Below are positions 25,534-34,864 of a DNA stretch of 64,000 nt, one piece after another (positions within the stretch are counted from its first letter, which is position 1; each line of letters opens with the position of its first letter). The DNA comes from UBA1738 sp003453455 (GTDB taxonomy: Bacteria > Bacillota > Clostridia > UBA1381). The DNA lies in contig CAMOOX010000001.1 in NCBI GenBank assembly GCA_946621875.1, positions 1 to 64,000 on the forward strand, written 5' to 3'. The notes beneath the pieces were generated by a model. It saw nothing but the letters and a program-made list of their open reading frames with translations, did not search any database and was not told the DNA's origin. Made by a program: the position numbers and the translations under genes.

Positions 25534-26394
25534 ATGAATGTCATAAAAAATGAGCCGATGAAAAATCATACATCTTTTAAAATTGGCGGCATAGCAGATG
25601 AATTCTGCGCGCCAAGCAGTATAGAGGAAATCGTCGAGTGTATAAAGTATGCAAAGAAAAAGAATATCCCTTATTTTGTAATTGGAAACGGAAGCAATAT
25701 TCTGGTTTCCGATAAAGGGATAAGAGGTCTTGTTATCAAGATTTCAGGGGAATTCTCCCGATATGAGATTTGCGGTGACATAATAAAAGCCCAAAGCGGC
25801 GTGCTTTTGTCGGTGCTTGCAAAAGCGGCGCAAAAGGACAGTCTTTCAGGAATGGAGTTTGCCTCGGGTATTCCCGGAACGCTTGGCGGCGCAGTTTATA
25901 TGAACGCAGGCGCATACGGCGGAGAAATGAGCGACATCGTAAAAAGTGTGACATATCTTGAAAACGGCGAAATAAAGAAAATAGAAAATGGATTTGATTT
26001 TGGGTACAGAAAAAGTCTTTTTGCCAAAATAGGTGCAGTGGTTTTGGAGGCAGAGTTGCAGCTGAAAAAAGGAAATACTGATGAAATAAAAGCAAAAATG
26101 GAGGACTATAAGGTACGCAGAACAGAAAAGCAGCCGCTGAATTTTCCAAGTGCGGGAAGCGTTTTCAAACGCCCCGAGGGGCATTTTGCGGGAGGACTTA
26201 TTGAGGACGCAGGGCTAAAAGGCTTTGAAACAGGCGGTGCAAAGGTTTCGGAAAAGCACGCGGGATTTATCATAAATACAGGCGATGCGACAGCAAGTGA
26301 TGTTTTGAAACTTATAAAGCATATACAAAAAACAGTAAAAGAAAAATACGGTGTAGAACTTGAAACAGAAGTTAAGTTGATGGGGGAATTTTAA
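25534..26394 (+). CDS. murB: UDP-N-acetylenolpyruvoylglucosamine reductase MurB
   Basis: 286 residues, an FAD/NADPH enzyme that makes UDP-MurNAc from the MurA product. MKNHTSFKIGG at the N-terminus, FAD-binding IGNGSNILVSD and SGIPGTLGGAVYMNAGAYG, the active-site FGYRKSLF (Tyr/Arg), and PSAGSVFKRP with Ser as proton donor mark a short type IIb MurB. The stop codon abuts the rapZ start. MurA is encoded divergently about 1.5 kb away. Confidence 0.96.
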   Translation: MNVIKNEPMKNHTSFKIGGIADEFCAPSSIEEIVECIKYAKKKNIPYFVIGNGSNILVSDKGIRGLVIKISGEFSRYEICGDIIKAQSGVLLSVLAKAAQKDSLSGMEFASGIPGTLGGAVYMNAGAYGGEMSDIVKSVTYLENGEIKKIENGFDFGYRKSLFAKIGAVVLEAELQLKKGNTDEIKAKMEDYKVRRTEKQPLNFPSAGSVFKRPEGHFAGGLIEDAGLKGFETGGAKVSEKHAGFIINTGDATASDVLKLIKHIQKTVKEKYGVELETEVKLMGEF

Positions 26395-27246
26395 ATGCAG
26401 TTTACGGTTGTTACAGGACTTTCAGGAGCGGGAAAAACGCAAGTCATGCGATTTTTGGAGGATGCAGGATTTTTCTGCATCGACAATTTACCTCCCGTAA
26501 TTATTCCTCAGCTTGCAACAATGTTTATATCAATAAACGGAAAATATGATAATGTTGCATTTGCCATAGACTCACGCGTGGGTGATATGATAAGCGAACT
26601 TTTAGACAATCTTAAAATTTTGAAGGAAAATGGCTATGAATATAAGCTTTTGTTTGTAGATGCGCGTGACGAGGTGCTTGTAAAAAGATATAAGGAAACG
26701 AGGCGCCATCACCCGATTTCAAGCGATTTAGGACTTTTGGACAGCATAAAAAAGGAGCGTGCCATGCTTTCTAAAATATATCAGGAGGCGGACACGGTAA
26801 TTGATACCTCTGATTTTTCGCTTGAACAGCTTTCAAAAAAACTGAGAAGCATCTATTTTGAAGGAAATCATAGTGAATTTCAGATAAATATAATGTCATT
26901 TGGCTTTAAATACGGAATACCGCTTGATGCAGACCTTGTTTTTGATGTAAGATGCTTTCCAAATCCTTTTTATGTTGACGAATTAAAGGACAAGACAGGA
27001 AATGATAAAGAGGTGCGCGATTATGTTATGAACACCAAAGCGCCGAAAGAATTTATGAACAAGCTGACGGATATGATAAAGTTTTTGCTCCCTCTTTACA
27101 TTGAGGAGGGAAAATCTTCCCTGACCATAGGTATAGGCTGTACGGGAGGTAAGCACAGGAGCGTAACTATGGCAAATGAACTTTCTCAGGCGATTGAAAA
27201 CTATAATAAAAATCTTATTCACAGAGATATTTTAAGGGGTAAATAA
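26395..27246 (+). CDS. rapZ: RapZ-type nucleotide-binding protein
   Basis: 283 residues. P-loop GLSGAGKT at residues 8-15, a Walker-B-like segment, and the conserved C-terminal GIGCTGGKHRSV block identify the RapZ/YvcJ family. In Enterobacteria RapZ steers small-RNA control of glucosamine-6-phosphate synthase; in Bacillus YvcJ binds nucleotides and affects competence. It begins immediately after the murB stop codon, with the site inside murB's last codons, and is followed by whiA after one base. The usual intervening yvcK gene is absent. Confidence 0.95.
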   Translation: MQFTVVTGLSGAGKTQVMRFLEDAGFFCIDNLPPVIIPQLATMFISINGKYDNVAFAIDSRVGDMISELLDNLKILKENGYEYKLLFVDARDEVLVKRYKETRRHHPISSDLGLLDSIKKERAMLSKIYQEADTVIDTSDFSLEQLSKKLRSIYFEGNHSEFQINIMSFGFKYGIPLDADLVFDVRCFPNPFYVDELKDKTGNDKEVRDYVMNTKAPKEFMNKLTDMIKFLLPLYIEEGKSSLTIGIGCTGGKHRSVTMANELSQAIENYNKNLIHRDILRGK

Positions 27247-27247
27247 G

Positions 27248-28120
27248 ATGTCCTTTACTCAAAATATAAAGGAAAATATTTCAAAAATAGAAAATAAATG
27301 TGCTTTTTGTGATGTTGCGGAGCTTTCGGCACTGTGCAAGCTTTGCACAAATTATCAGGGAGGACAGGTTTTTATAGCGACAGAGAATGAGGCGGTTGCA
27401 GAACGAGTATATACACTTTTTAAAAGTGTTTTTAAAACAACTGTTGACTATAAGAATAAGAACGGCAATTTCCGTTTTTATCCCGATTTTGACTTTTTTG
27501 CAGAGACTATGGCGGATAAACTTATGCTCTTTGGCGAAGATTATGAAAAAATCGTGGAAAGGGATTGTTGCAGGGCGGCGTATATAAGGGGCGCATTTTT
27601 AGGAGGCGGCTCTGTAAGCAATCCCAATTCTCGCTACCATATGGAATTTGATGCAAGATATGAGGTTTACGCAAATCAGCTTTTGAACATTCTAAAAGAT
27701 TGCGGCATATCGGCAAAGGTGACATATAGGAAAGGCAGATATATCGTATATATAAAAGGGTATGAGCAGATTGCGGGAGTGCTGGGGATAATAGGCGATT
27801 TTACGGCGGCTATGGAGCTTTACAATACCACAATAGAAAAGGATTTGAGAAATAACGCAAACAGACGCAGAAATTGTGAGGTTGCGAATATTGACAAGAT
27901 TGCAAAAACTGCCGCACAGCAGATAGCGGCAATAAGGAAAATAGAAAAAACGCCTGAGTTTTCGCTGCTTCCTGACAGTTTGAAGGAAATGGCGCGGCTG
28001 CGCAAAGAAAATCCCTTTGACAGCTTAAAAGAGCTTGGAGAAAAGACTAATCCGCCGATCGGAAAGTCGGGCGTAAATCACAGATTAAAGAGGATTGCAG
28101 AAATTGCGGAAAAACTGTAA
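27248..28120 (+). CDS. whiA: WhiA DNA-binding protein
   Basis: 290 residues. An N-terminal LAGLIDADG-homing-endonuclease-like domain without catalytic function (RAAYIRGAFLGGGSVSNP) is followed by a C-terminal helix-turn-helix (SLKELGEKTNPPIGKSGVNHRLKRI). WhiA controls sporulation in Streptomyces and influences cell division and chromosome segregation in Bacillus. It begins one base after rapZ. No crh gene follows; dnaE does. Confidence 0.95.
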   Translation: MSFTQNIKENISKIENKCAFCDVAELSALCKLCTNYQGGQVFIATENEAVAERVYTLFKSVFKTTVDYKNKNGNFRFYPDFDFFAETMADKLMLFGEDYEKIVERDCCRAAYIRGAFLGGGSVSNPNSRYHMEFDARYEVYANQLLNILKDCGISAKVTYRKGRYIVYIKGYEQIAGVLGIIGDFTAAMELYNTTIEKDLRNNANRRRNCEVANIDKIAKTAAQQIAAIRKIEKTPEFSLLPDSLKEMARLRKENPFDSLKELGEKTNPPIGKSGVNHRLKRIAEIAEKL

Positions 28121-28131
28121 GGAGGAGCAGT

Positions 28132-31100
28132 ATGGCTGATTTTGTGCATCTGCACACACACACGGAATTCAGTCTTTTAGACGGTGCGGCGAGCATAAAA
28201 AAAATAATTTCACGGGTTAAAGAGCTTGGCATGACATCGTGTGCGATAACAGACCACGGCGTAATGTACGGTGTTGTTGACTTTTACAGAGAAGCTTTGG
28301 CACAGGGAATTAAGCCTGTAATCGGATGTGAAGTGTATATGGCGCCAAGAAGCCGCTTTGATAAGGTGTACGAGTACGATTCAAAGTACGCACATCTTAT
28401 TTTGCTGTGTGAAAATGAGACGGGCTACAAAAATCTTTCATATATAGTTTCAAAGGGATTTACAGAGGGCTTTTACTATAAACCGAGAATAGATTTTGAA
28501 CTTTTATCGGAGCATCACGAGGGGCTTATAGCACTTTCTGCCTGCCTTGCAGGTGAAATTCCAAGAGCACTTGCGGCAGATGATTACGAAAAAGCAAAAA
28601 AAATAGGCGAAAAATATGTAAACCTTTTTGGAAAGGACAATTTTTTTATAGAGCTTCAAGACCACTCTCTTCCTGAACAAAAGCGCATAAATCCTCAGCT
28701 TGTAAGGCTTTCCAGAGAACTTGGCGTGGGGCTTGTTGCAACAAACGATATACATTATGCAAAAAAAGAGGACGCAAAATATCAGGATGTTTTGATGTGC
28801 ATACAAATGCAGAAGACTGTTGAGGATAGCGACCGTATGCGCTTTGAAACGGACGAATTTTACATAAAATCACCCGAAGAGATGGAAAAACTGTTTGCAT
28901 ATGCACCGTCTGCAATAACTAATACGGCAGAAATTGCAAAAAGGTGCAATGTGGATTTTGATTTTGAAACACGCCATTTGCCAAGCTATAAAGTGCCTGA
29001 TGGCAAAACAGCATGGGAGTACTTAAATGAGCTTTGCGAAGACGGTATAAAAAGGCGCTATGATGAGGTGACGCCAGAACTTGCCGAAAGGCTTCGCTAT
29101 GAGCTTTCGGTAATTAAGAATATGGGGTTTGTGGACTACTTTTTGATAGTATGGGATTTCATAAACTTTGCAAAAAATAACGGGGTGGGAGTAGGTCCCG
29201 GAAGAGGAAGTGCGGCAGGAAGTATGGTTTCCTATGCACTTGGCATAACCGATGTTGACCCGATAAAATATAATCTCATTTTTGAGCGGTTTTTAAATCC
29301 TGAGCGTGTATCTATGCCTGATATAGATGTGGATTTTGCGCCTGAGGGCAGGCAAAAGGTCATAGACTATGTCGTGGAAAAGTACGGGAAAGATAATGTT
29401 GCCCAGATAATAACCTTCGGTACAATGAAGGCGCGCCTTGCTATACGCGATGTGGGCAGAGCCTTAAACATTTCTTATGCGGAAACGGACAAGGTTGCAA
29501 AACTTGTGCCGAATGACTTGAATATTACTATTGAAAAGGCACTTAATGTCTCGCAGGAGCTTAAAGAACTGTATGATAATGAGCCAAAAATAAAAGAACT
29601 TATTGATACAGCAAGAGCGCTTGAAGGATTAGCACGACACGCAGGAACTCATGCGGCAGGCGTTGTTATTTGCAGCGAGCCGATTGTGAATTATATGCCG
29701 CTTCAAATGAACGATGATGTTTTGACAACTCAGTTTGTTAAAGATACCGTTGAGAGTATGGGGCTTTTAAAAATGGACTTTTTGGGGCTTCGCAACCTTA
29801 CGGTAATAAATAATACAGTAAAGCTGATTGAAAAAACGCGCGGAATAAAAATTGACTTATCAAAACTTGATTATGACAAAAAAGAGGTATATGACCTCAT
29901 TTCCACGGGTAATACCGACGGTGTTTTCCAGATAGAAAGCGCAGGAATGAAGTCCTTTATGCAGGAGCTTAAACCAACATGCCTTGAAGATATTATCGCC
30001 GGAATTGCGCTTTACCGACCGGGACCGATGGACTCAATACCAAAGTATGTGTATAACAAAAATCATCCTGATAAAGTGACATATAAGCACGAACTTTTGG
30101 CAGATATTTTGGATGTAACCTATGGCTGTATCGTATATCAGGAGCAGGTGCTTGAAATTGTGCGTACACTTGCAGGATATTCCCTGGGAAGTGCAGATAT
30201 GCTGCGCCGTGTTATCTCCAAGAAAAAAGCCGATAAAATGGAGATTGAACGCAAGAATTTTATTTACGGAAAACAGGACGAAAACGGAAATTGGATAATT
30301 GACGGCTGTATAAGGCGGGGGATACCAGAAAGCGTTGCAATCGACATATTTAATGAGATAAACGAATTTGCAAACTATGCTTTTAATAAATCACATGCAG
30401 CCGCATATGCCTTTATCACATATCAGACAGCGTATCTTAAAACCTTTTATCAGGCGGAGTATATGGCGTCGCTGATTTCAAGCGTAGAGGACCAGGATAA
30501 AATAAACGAATACTTTATAAACTGCAAAAAGTTAGGGATTGAGAAGTTGCCTCCCGATATAAATATGAGCGAGGACAGCTTTACTGTTGAGGGAAACTCT
30601 ATAAGATTTGGACTTTCTGCCATAAAAAATGTCGGCAAGGGATTTATAGTAAATCTTGTAGATGAAAGAAAGCGAAACGGCAAATTCACGAGCTTTTCGG
30701 ATTTTGTCCGCCGTATGTTAGAAAAGGATATGAATAAACGCGCAGTTGAGGGACTCATAAAGTGCGGAGCGTTTGACTCTTTGGGTGCAAAACGGTCGCA
30801 GCTTTTGAGCGTTTACGAAAGCGTAATAGAGAGCGAGACGCAGTCTAAAAAGGCAAATATATCAGGGCAGATGACGCTTTTTGCAGATGAGGCGGTTACA
30901 CAAGATACAGAAACGGCACTTCCCGATATTTCGGAGTGTCCGAAAAGTGAACTTTTGGCACTTGAAAAAGAGTCATGCGGAATGTACTTTTCAGGTCACC
31001 CTATGGAGGATTATGAGGATAAAGTCAAAAATCTAACAGATATTACCACATACAAAATTATGTCCTCTGTGGAAAAGGATGAATTTGGCAATATAAAAGA

Positions 31101-31641
31101 GATTTCAGGCGGAGTTAAAGACGGTCACACGGTAAAAATCTGCGGAATAATTGCCGCCAGAAAGAACAAAATTACTAAAAATAATACGCAGATGGCATTT
31201 TTGCGCCTTGAAGATTTGTTTGGTACGATAGAGGTAATAGTATTTCCAAAAATTCTGCAACAGTACAGCGGTATTATGACGGAGGGAAAAGCGGTGCTTA
31301 TAGAAGGGCGGGTAAGCATACGCGAGGACGAAGAACCGAAAATTCTGTGCGAAACCGCAGCACTTTTAGATGAAATAAAGACACAAGACCATAATAATCA
31401 GGAATTTTATGTAAAGGACAGGCGTACACTGTTTATAAGAATGGGTACATATGATGAAACTGTTTTAAAAACAGCGGCAAAGCTTCTGAAATTGCATAGC
31501 GGTGAAACCCCAGTTTGCTTTTTTATAAGCGACAGCAAAAAGAGAATTTATGTGCCTGAAAGTTGCTACATAGATGAAAAGAGCGGAATTATTAACGATA
31601 TTTCTGCTATTTTTGGCGAAAATAATGTAAAAATGGGATAA
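28132..31641 (+). CDS. dnaE: DNA polymerase III alpha subunit DnaE
   Basis: 1169 residues. The N-terminal PHP domain has FVHLHTHTEFSLLDGA with metal-binding histidines. The polymerase core has GPGRGSAAGS and PDIDVDF near residue 396 with two catalytic aspartates. The tandem helix-hairpin-helix region and a C-terminal OB fold (KICGIIAARKNKITKNN) follow. Bacillota usually also carry PolC, which is not in this window, so this is the second replicative polymerase used for lagging-strand or error-prone work. GGAGGAG precedes the ATG. Confidence 0.97.
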   Translation: MADFVHLHTHTEFSLLDGAASIKKIISRVKELGMTSCAITDHGVMYGVVDFYREALAQGIKPVIGCEVYMAPRSRFDKVYEYDSKYAHLILLCENETGYKNLSYIVSKGFTEGFYYKPRIDFELLSEHHEGLIALSACLAGEIPRALAADDYEKAKKIGEKYVNLFGKDNFFIELQDHSLPEQKRINPQLVRLSRELGVGLVATNDIHYAKKEDAKYQDVLMCIQMQKTVEDSDRMRFETDEFYIKSPEEMEKLFAYAPSAITNTAEIAKRCNVDFDFETRHLPSYKVPDGKTAWEYLNELCEDGIKRRYDEVTPELAERLRYELSVIKNMGFVDYFLIVWDFINFAKNNGVGVGPGRGSAAGSMVSYALGITDVDPIKYNLIFERFLNPERVSMPDIDVDFAPEGRQKVIDYVVEKYGKDNVAQIITFGTMKARLAIRDVGRALNISYAETDKVAKLVPNDLNITIEKALNVSQELKELYDNEPKIKELIDTARALEGLARHAGTHAAGVVICSEPIVNYMPLQMNDDVLTTQFVKDTVESMGLLKMDFLGLRNLTVINNTVKLIEKTRGIKIDLSKLDYDKKEVYDLISTGNTDGVFQIESAGMKSFMQELKPTCLEDIIAGIALYRPGPMDSIPKYVYNKNHPDKVTYKHELLADILDVTYGCIVYQEQVLEIVRTLAGYSLGSADMLRRVISKKKADKMEIERKNFIYGKQDENGNWIIDGCIRRGIPESVAIDIFNEINEFANYAFNKSHAAAYAFITYQTAYLKTFYQAEYMASLISSVEDQDKINEYFINCKKLGIEKLPPDINMSEDSFTVEGNSIRFGLSAIKNVGKGFIVNLVDERKRNGKFTSFSDFVRRMLEKDMNKRAVEGLIKCGAFDSLGAKRSQLLSVYESVIESETQSKKANISGQMTLFADEAVTQDTETALPDISECPKSELLALEKESCGMYFSGHPMEDYEDKVKNLTDITTYKIMSSVEKDEFGNIKEISGGVKDGHTVKICGIIAARKNKITKNNTQMAFLRLEDLFGTIEVIVFPKILQQYSGIMTEGKAVLIEGRVSIREDEEPKILCETAALLDEIKTQDHNNQEFYVKDRRTLFIRMGTYDETVLKTAAKLLKLHSGETPVCFFISDSKKRIYVPESCYIDEKSGIINDISAIFGENNVKMG

Positions 31642-31656
31642 ATATTTAAAAATTTA

Positions 31657-31685
31657 TTGAATTTTCTTACAAAAAGTGGTAGAAT
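31657..31685 (+). promoter_or_regulatory. Promoter ahead of mtrB
   Basis: TTGAAT at 31657-31662 and TAGAAT at 31680-31685 with 17-base spacing, in the 74-base gap after dnaE. Confidence 0.6.
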
Positions 31686-31715
31686 GTCAACTTGTGAAGA
31701 GAGGAGTTTAGAAAT

Positions 31716-31952
31716 ATGCAAGATGAGAATATGGTTTTAAACGATTATATTGTGGTAAAAGCTCTTGAAGACGGCGTAAATATTATGGGACTTACAAGAG
31801 GACAGAACACTAAGTTTCACCACACCGAAAAGCTTGATAAAGGGGAAGTATATATAGCACAATTTACCCAAACGACCTCGGCAATCAAGGTAAACGGCAA
31901 AGCAGAGATTTTAACTAAACACGGGACTATTAAATCAGGAGCGGACGAATAG
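31716..31952 (+). CDS. mtrB: Tryptophan RNA-binding attenuation protein (TRAP)
   Basis: 78 residues, closely matching Bacillus TRAP: YIVVKALEDGVNIMGLTRG, then TKFHHTEKLDKGEVYIAQFT and TSAIKVNGKAEI. TRAP forms an 11-subunit ring that, with bound tryptophan, wraps RNA containing GAG/UAG repeats and terminates or blocks translation of trp genes. Residues around the tryptophan-binding pocket (GLTRGQNT, AQFTQTTSAI) and the RNA-contacting lysines (KFHH, EKLDKGE) are retained. The gene lies away from folE/mtrA and from any trp gene, between dnaE and pfkA. The ATG follows AGAGGAG. Confidence 0.93.
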   Translation: MQDENMVLNDYIVVKALEDGVNIMGLTRGQNTKFHHTEKLDKGEVYIAQFTQTTSAIKVNGKAEILTKHGTIKSGADE

Positions 31953-31954
31953 AT

Positions 31955-32131
31955 ATGTGGACAGTGGTTTATATGTCAAAAGATGAGGAAGATGTTGCAA
32001 ACCTCAGAAATTCTTTGCGTGAAAACGGAATAATTTCTACACTTAGAAAAAGAGAAGATTTTTTTGAGATTTTAGTGCCCTCACGCGAGGTTTCTCTTGC
32101 GCACAAAGCAATAATCGATATGGAACTTTAA
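31955..32131 (+). CDS. Small conserved protein between mtrB and pfkA
   Basis: 58 residues, reading MWTVVYMSKDEEDVANLRN at the start and FFEILVPSREVSLAHKAI near the end. The pattern (Trp-Thr-Val-Val-Tyr, a helix, then FEILVP) is that of short DUF2007-like proteins found before pfkA in Clostridia, where they are sometimes misnamed glutamate decarboxylase. It starts three bases after the mtrB stop, so it is translated in the same message. No catalytic residues are apparent. Confidence 0.75.
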   Translation: MWTVVYMSKDEEDVANLRNSLRENGIISTLRKREDFFEILVPSREVSLAHKAIIDMEL

Positions 32132-32137
32132 TAACAG

Positions 32138-32164
32138 AAAGGAGAGATTTTAAACTCTCCTTTT
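32138..32164 (+). terminator. Hairpin before pfkA
   Basis: AAAGGAGAG (32138-32146) and CTCTCCTTT (32155-32163) form a 9-bp stem followed by a short T run. It may be a partial terminator that lowers read-through into pfkA; it also contains an AAGGAGAG sequence that could be mistaken for a ribosome binding site. Confidence 0.5.
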
Positions 32165-32182
32165 ATGAAAGGATATTGAAAA

Positions 32183-33157
32183 ATGGAAAAGGCAATAAAG
32201 AAAATAGGTGTTTTAACAAGCGGCGGTGATGCACCGGGTATGAATGCGGCAATCCGTGCTGTTGTAAGATGCGGAATTTACAACGGAATAAAGGTTTACG
32301 GAGTAAAAAAGGGATATAACGGTCTTATAAATGGCGATATAGACTATATGAACGCCAGAAGTGTAGGTGAAATTCTGCAAAAGGGCGGAACTATTCTCCA
32401 AACTGCAAGATGCCTTGAATTCAAGGAAGAAGAGGGCGTAAAAAAGGCAGTAGAACAGGCGAAAAAAGCAGAGCTTGATGGACTTGTTGTAATAGGCGGA
32501 GACGGCTCATTCAGGGGCGCAAGAGATTTGTGCCGAATGGGACTTCCAACGATAGCTATGCCGGGAACAATAGATAATGATATAAATTGCAGTGAATATA
32601 CAATAGGATACGATACCTGCTTAAATACTGTAATTTCCGCAGTGGACAAGCTTCGTGATACATCTTCAAGCCATGAGCGCTGCTCGGTCGTTGAGGTTAT
32701 GGGAAGACACGCTGGATATATTGCAGTTGAAGCAGGCATTGCGTGCGGAGCAGAGCTTGTCTTAATTCCTGAATTTGAATTTGATTTTGAACGAGATGTC
32801 ATAAATGTAATAAAAAAGGGTATAAAAAGAGGCAAAAAACACTGTATTGTTATTGTTGCCGAGGGCGTAGGCGGCGCAGAAGAAATGGCACGCAGAATTG
32901 AGGCAGAAACAGGAATGGAATCAAGAGCCACAATTTTGGGACACATTCAAAGAGGCGGTTCACCTACTGTTAAAGACCGTGTCATTGCAAGCGCTATGGG
33001 CTCAAAATGCGTAGAGCTTTTGCTTCAAGGAAAACAAAATCGTATAGTTTGTATTCAGGACGGAAAAGTCACAGATGTTGATATAGAAGAGGGATTGGCA
33101 ATGAAGAAGGAGCTTTCCCCTGAGCTTATGGGACTTATAAAGAAACTGTCAGTTTAA
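32183..33157 (+). CDS. pfkA: ATP-dependent 6-phosphofructokinase
   Basis: 324 residues. Commits fructose-6-phosphate to glycolysis. IGVLTSGGDAPGMNAAIRAV at the N-terminus, GGDGSFRGA (ATP site), the catalytic MPGTIDNDI and EVMGRHAGYIA are intact, and the Gly in GGDGS fits ATP instead of pyrophosphate as donor. The ATG follows AAAGGAT. It is followed after 15 bases by a glucokinase, giving the first two ATP-consuming sugar steps together. Confidence 0.97.
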   Translation: MEKAIKKIGVLTSGGDAPGMNAAIRAVVRCGIYNGIKVYGVKKGYNGLINGDIDYMNARSVGEILQKGGTILQTARCLEFKEEEGVKKAVEQAKKAELDGLVVIGGDGSFRGARDLCRMGLPTIAMPGTIDNDINCSEYTIGYDTCLNTVISAVDKLRDTSSSHERCSVVEVMGRHAGYIAVEAGIACGAELVLIPEFEFDFERDVINVIKKGIKRGKKHCIVIVAEGVGGAEEMARRIEAETGMESRATILGHIQRGGSPTVKDRVIASAMGSKCVELLLQGKQNRIVCIQDGKVTDVDIEEGLAMKKELSPELMGLIKKLSV

Positions 33158-33172
33158 AATCGGAGGAAAAGT

Positions 33173-34126
33173 ATGTATTATGCAGGAATAGACCTTGGAG
33201 GAACTAATATTGCGGCAGGAATAGTCGATGAAAACGGTAAGATAATAGAAAGTATGTCTATTCCTACCGGTGCAGAACGCGATTTTCGTGATATTGTGCG
33301 TGATATGGCGGAACTTACCGAAAGTCTTTGCAAAAAGGCTCAAATATCCGAGGATGAAATAAAAGCGGTAGGCATAGGGTGCCCCGGCTCTATCGACAGT
33401 GAAAAAGGAATTTGTGAGTATTCAAACAATTTGAATATGTGCCATGCTGATATTGCAGGCGAGTTTAAAAAAATTCTGAATTTGCCGGTTTATATTGAAA
33501 ATGACGCAAATGCTGCGGCATTTGGTGAATATCAAATAAATGCAAAAGGGACAAAAAGCTTTGTTTTTGTGACGCTTGGTACAGGCGTAGGCGGCGGCGT
33601 TATCATAAACGGTGAGATTTTCAGAGGCTTTAACGGAGTCGGAGCTGAGATGGGGCATACTGTGATAAGAACAGGCGGTGAGCCTTGCACATGCGGCAGA
33701 AAGGGCTGTTGGGAAGCGTATGCATCTGTTACGGCACTTATACGGCAGACAAGGGAAGCGATGGAGAAGCATCCCGATAGCTCTATGCACAAATTTGCAA
33801 AAGAAGAGGGAAAGGTAAGCGGTCTTACATCATTCCTTGCTGCAAAAGAAGGCGATAAGTATGCAAAGGCAGTAGTTGAAAAGTACTTTGAATATATAGC
33901 AGAGGGAATTACAAACCTTGTGAACATCTTCCAGCCCGAAAAGGTAGTAATCGGCGGAAGTATTTCAAAAGAGGGAGATTATCTTTTAAATCCTGTTAAG
34001 GATTTTGTCGGAAAGTATGACTATAACAGATATATGCCAAAGGCAAAAATAGAGATTGCCACACTTTTTGGCGATGCAGGCATAATAGGCGCGGCACTTG
34101 CTGCAAAAGCGGCACAGGAAAAATAA
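33173..34126 (+). CDS. glcK: ROK-family glucokinase
   Basis: 317 residues. N-terminal ATP-binding GIDLGGTNIAAGIVDE, catalytic Asp in IENDANAAAFGEY, and the ROK zinc motif with cysteines in EPCTCGRKGCWEAYAS. ROK proteins can be sugar kinases or repressors; no N-terminal helix-turn-helix is present, and size and gene context support kinase activity on glucose. GGAGG precedes the ATG; a terminator follows the stop. Confidence 0.93.
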   Translation: MYYAGIDLGGTNIAAGIVDENGKIIESMSIPTGAERDFRDIVRDMAELTESLCKKAQISEDEIKAVGIGCPGSIDSEKGICEYSNNLNMCHADIAGEFKKILNLPVYIENDANAAAFGEYQINAKGTKSFVFVTLGTGVGGGVIINGEIFRGFNGVGAEMGHTVIRTGGEPCTCGRKGCWEAYASVTALIRQTREAMEKHPDSSMHKFAKEEGKVSGLTSFLAAKEGDKYAKAVVEKYFEYIAEGITNLVNIFQPEKVVIGGSISKEGDYLLNPVKDFVGKYDYNRYMPKAKIEIATLFGDAGIIGAALAAKAAQEK

Positions 34127-34138
34127 ATGTGTTTATAT

Positions 34139-34165
34139 GGGCAGACAAATTGTCTGCTCTTTTTG
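34139..34165 (+). terminator. Intrinsic terminator after glcK
   Basis: GCAGACA (34141-34147) and TGTCTGC (34151-34157) form a stem extended by flanking G/C-T pairs and followed by TCTTTTTG. Confidence 0.8.
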
Positions 34166-34186
34166 TTTTAAAATGTGCGAAAAATG

Positions 34187-34215
34187 TTGAAAAAAGTGTA
34201 TAATTGTTGTATAAT
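34187..34215 (+). promoter_or_regulatory. Promoter of engB operon
   Basis: TTGAAA at 34187-34192 and TATAAT at 34210-34215, 17-base spacing. Confidence 0.75.
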
Positions 34216-34252
34216 AAATCATAACTGAAAATCCTTTGATTGGAGGATAAAA

Positions 34253-34843
34253 ATGAATATACATAATGCAGATATTGCCGTCTCTGCGGTGAAAAAGGAA
34301 CAGTATCCAAAGAAAGAACTTCCCGAATTTGCATTTGCAGGAAGGTCAAATGTCGGAAAATCATCGCTTATAAATAAAATGCTGGGAAGAAAAACGCTTG
34401 CAAGAGTAAGCCAAACGCCGGGAAAAACGGTAACGATAAACTTTTATAATATTGATGATACAATTTTTTTGGTTGATTTGCCCGGTTACGGCTATGCGAA
34501 GCGTTCACGCGAAGAAATAGAAAATTGGGGCAGTATGATAGAGGATTATTTAAACGGCAGAAAACAGCTCGAAAGGGTAATTTTGCTTGTGGATTCAAGA
34601 CACGCTCCCACTACCGAAGATAAGATGATGCTCGAATGGATTCGTGCATCCCGCCCTGATGACGGTGCAATAGTTATTGCCACCAAAACGGATAAGCTGA
34701 AAAAAAGAGAGCTTAAAGAAAATCTTGAAATGCTTGAAAGAGAACTGGAACTTGGCGAAGATGATATTTTAGTGCCGTTTTCCACCAAAACCGACGAGGG
34801 CAGAATAACGGTTTGGGATATGATAAATATGATGATTAGCTAA
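34253..34843 (+). CDS. engB: Ribosome biogenesis GTPase EngB/YsxC
   Basis: 196 residues. Small TRAFAC GTPase needed for 50S subunit maturation. G1 GRSNVGKSS near residue 30, G2 with SQTPGKT, G3 DLPGYGYAK, G4 TKTD, and a G5-like FSTKT. The ATG follows GGAGG. It is usually found next to lon or clpX; here it opens the envelope/division block. Confidence 0.96.
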   Translation: MNIHNADIAVSAVKKEQYPKKELPEFAFAGRSNVGKSSLINKMLGRKTLARVSQTPGKTVTINFYNIDDTIFLVDLPGYGYAKRSREEIENWGSMIEDYLNGRKQLERVILLVDSRHAPTTEDKMMLEWIRASRPDDGAIVIATKTDKLKKRELKENLEMLERELELGEDDILVPFSTKTDEGRITVWDMINMMIS

Positions 34844-34864
34844 AAGGAGTTAATAGTTATATAT

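Noticed and set aside
31699..31712. TRAP binding site on its own mRNA
   Set aside because: Only three spaced GAG/UAG triplets are present, whereas known sites have about nine to eleven.
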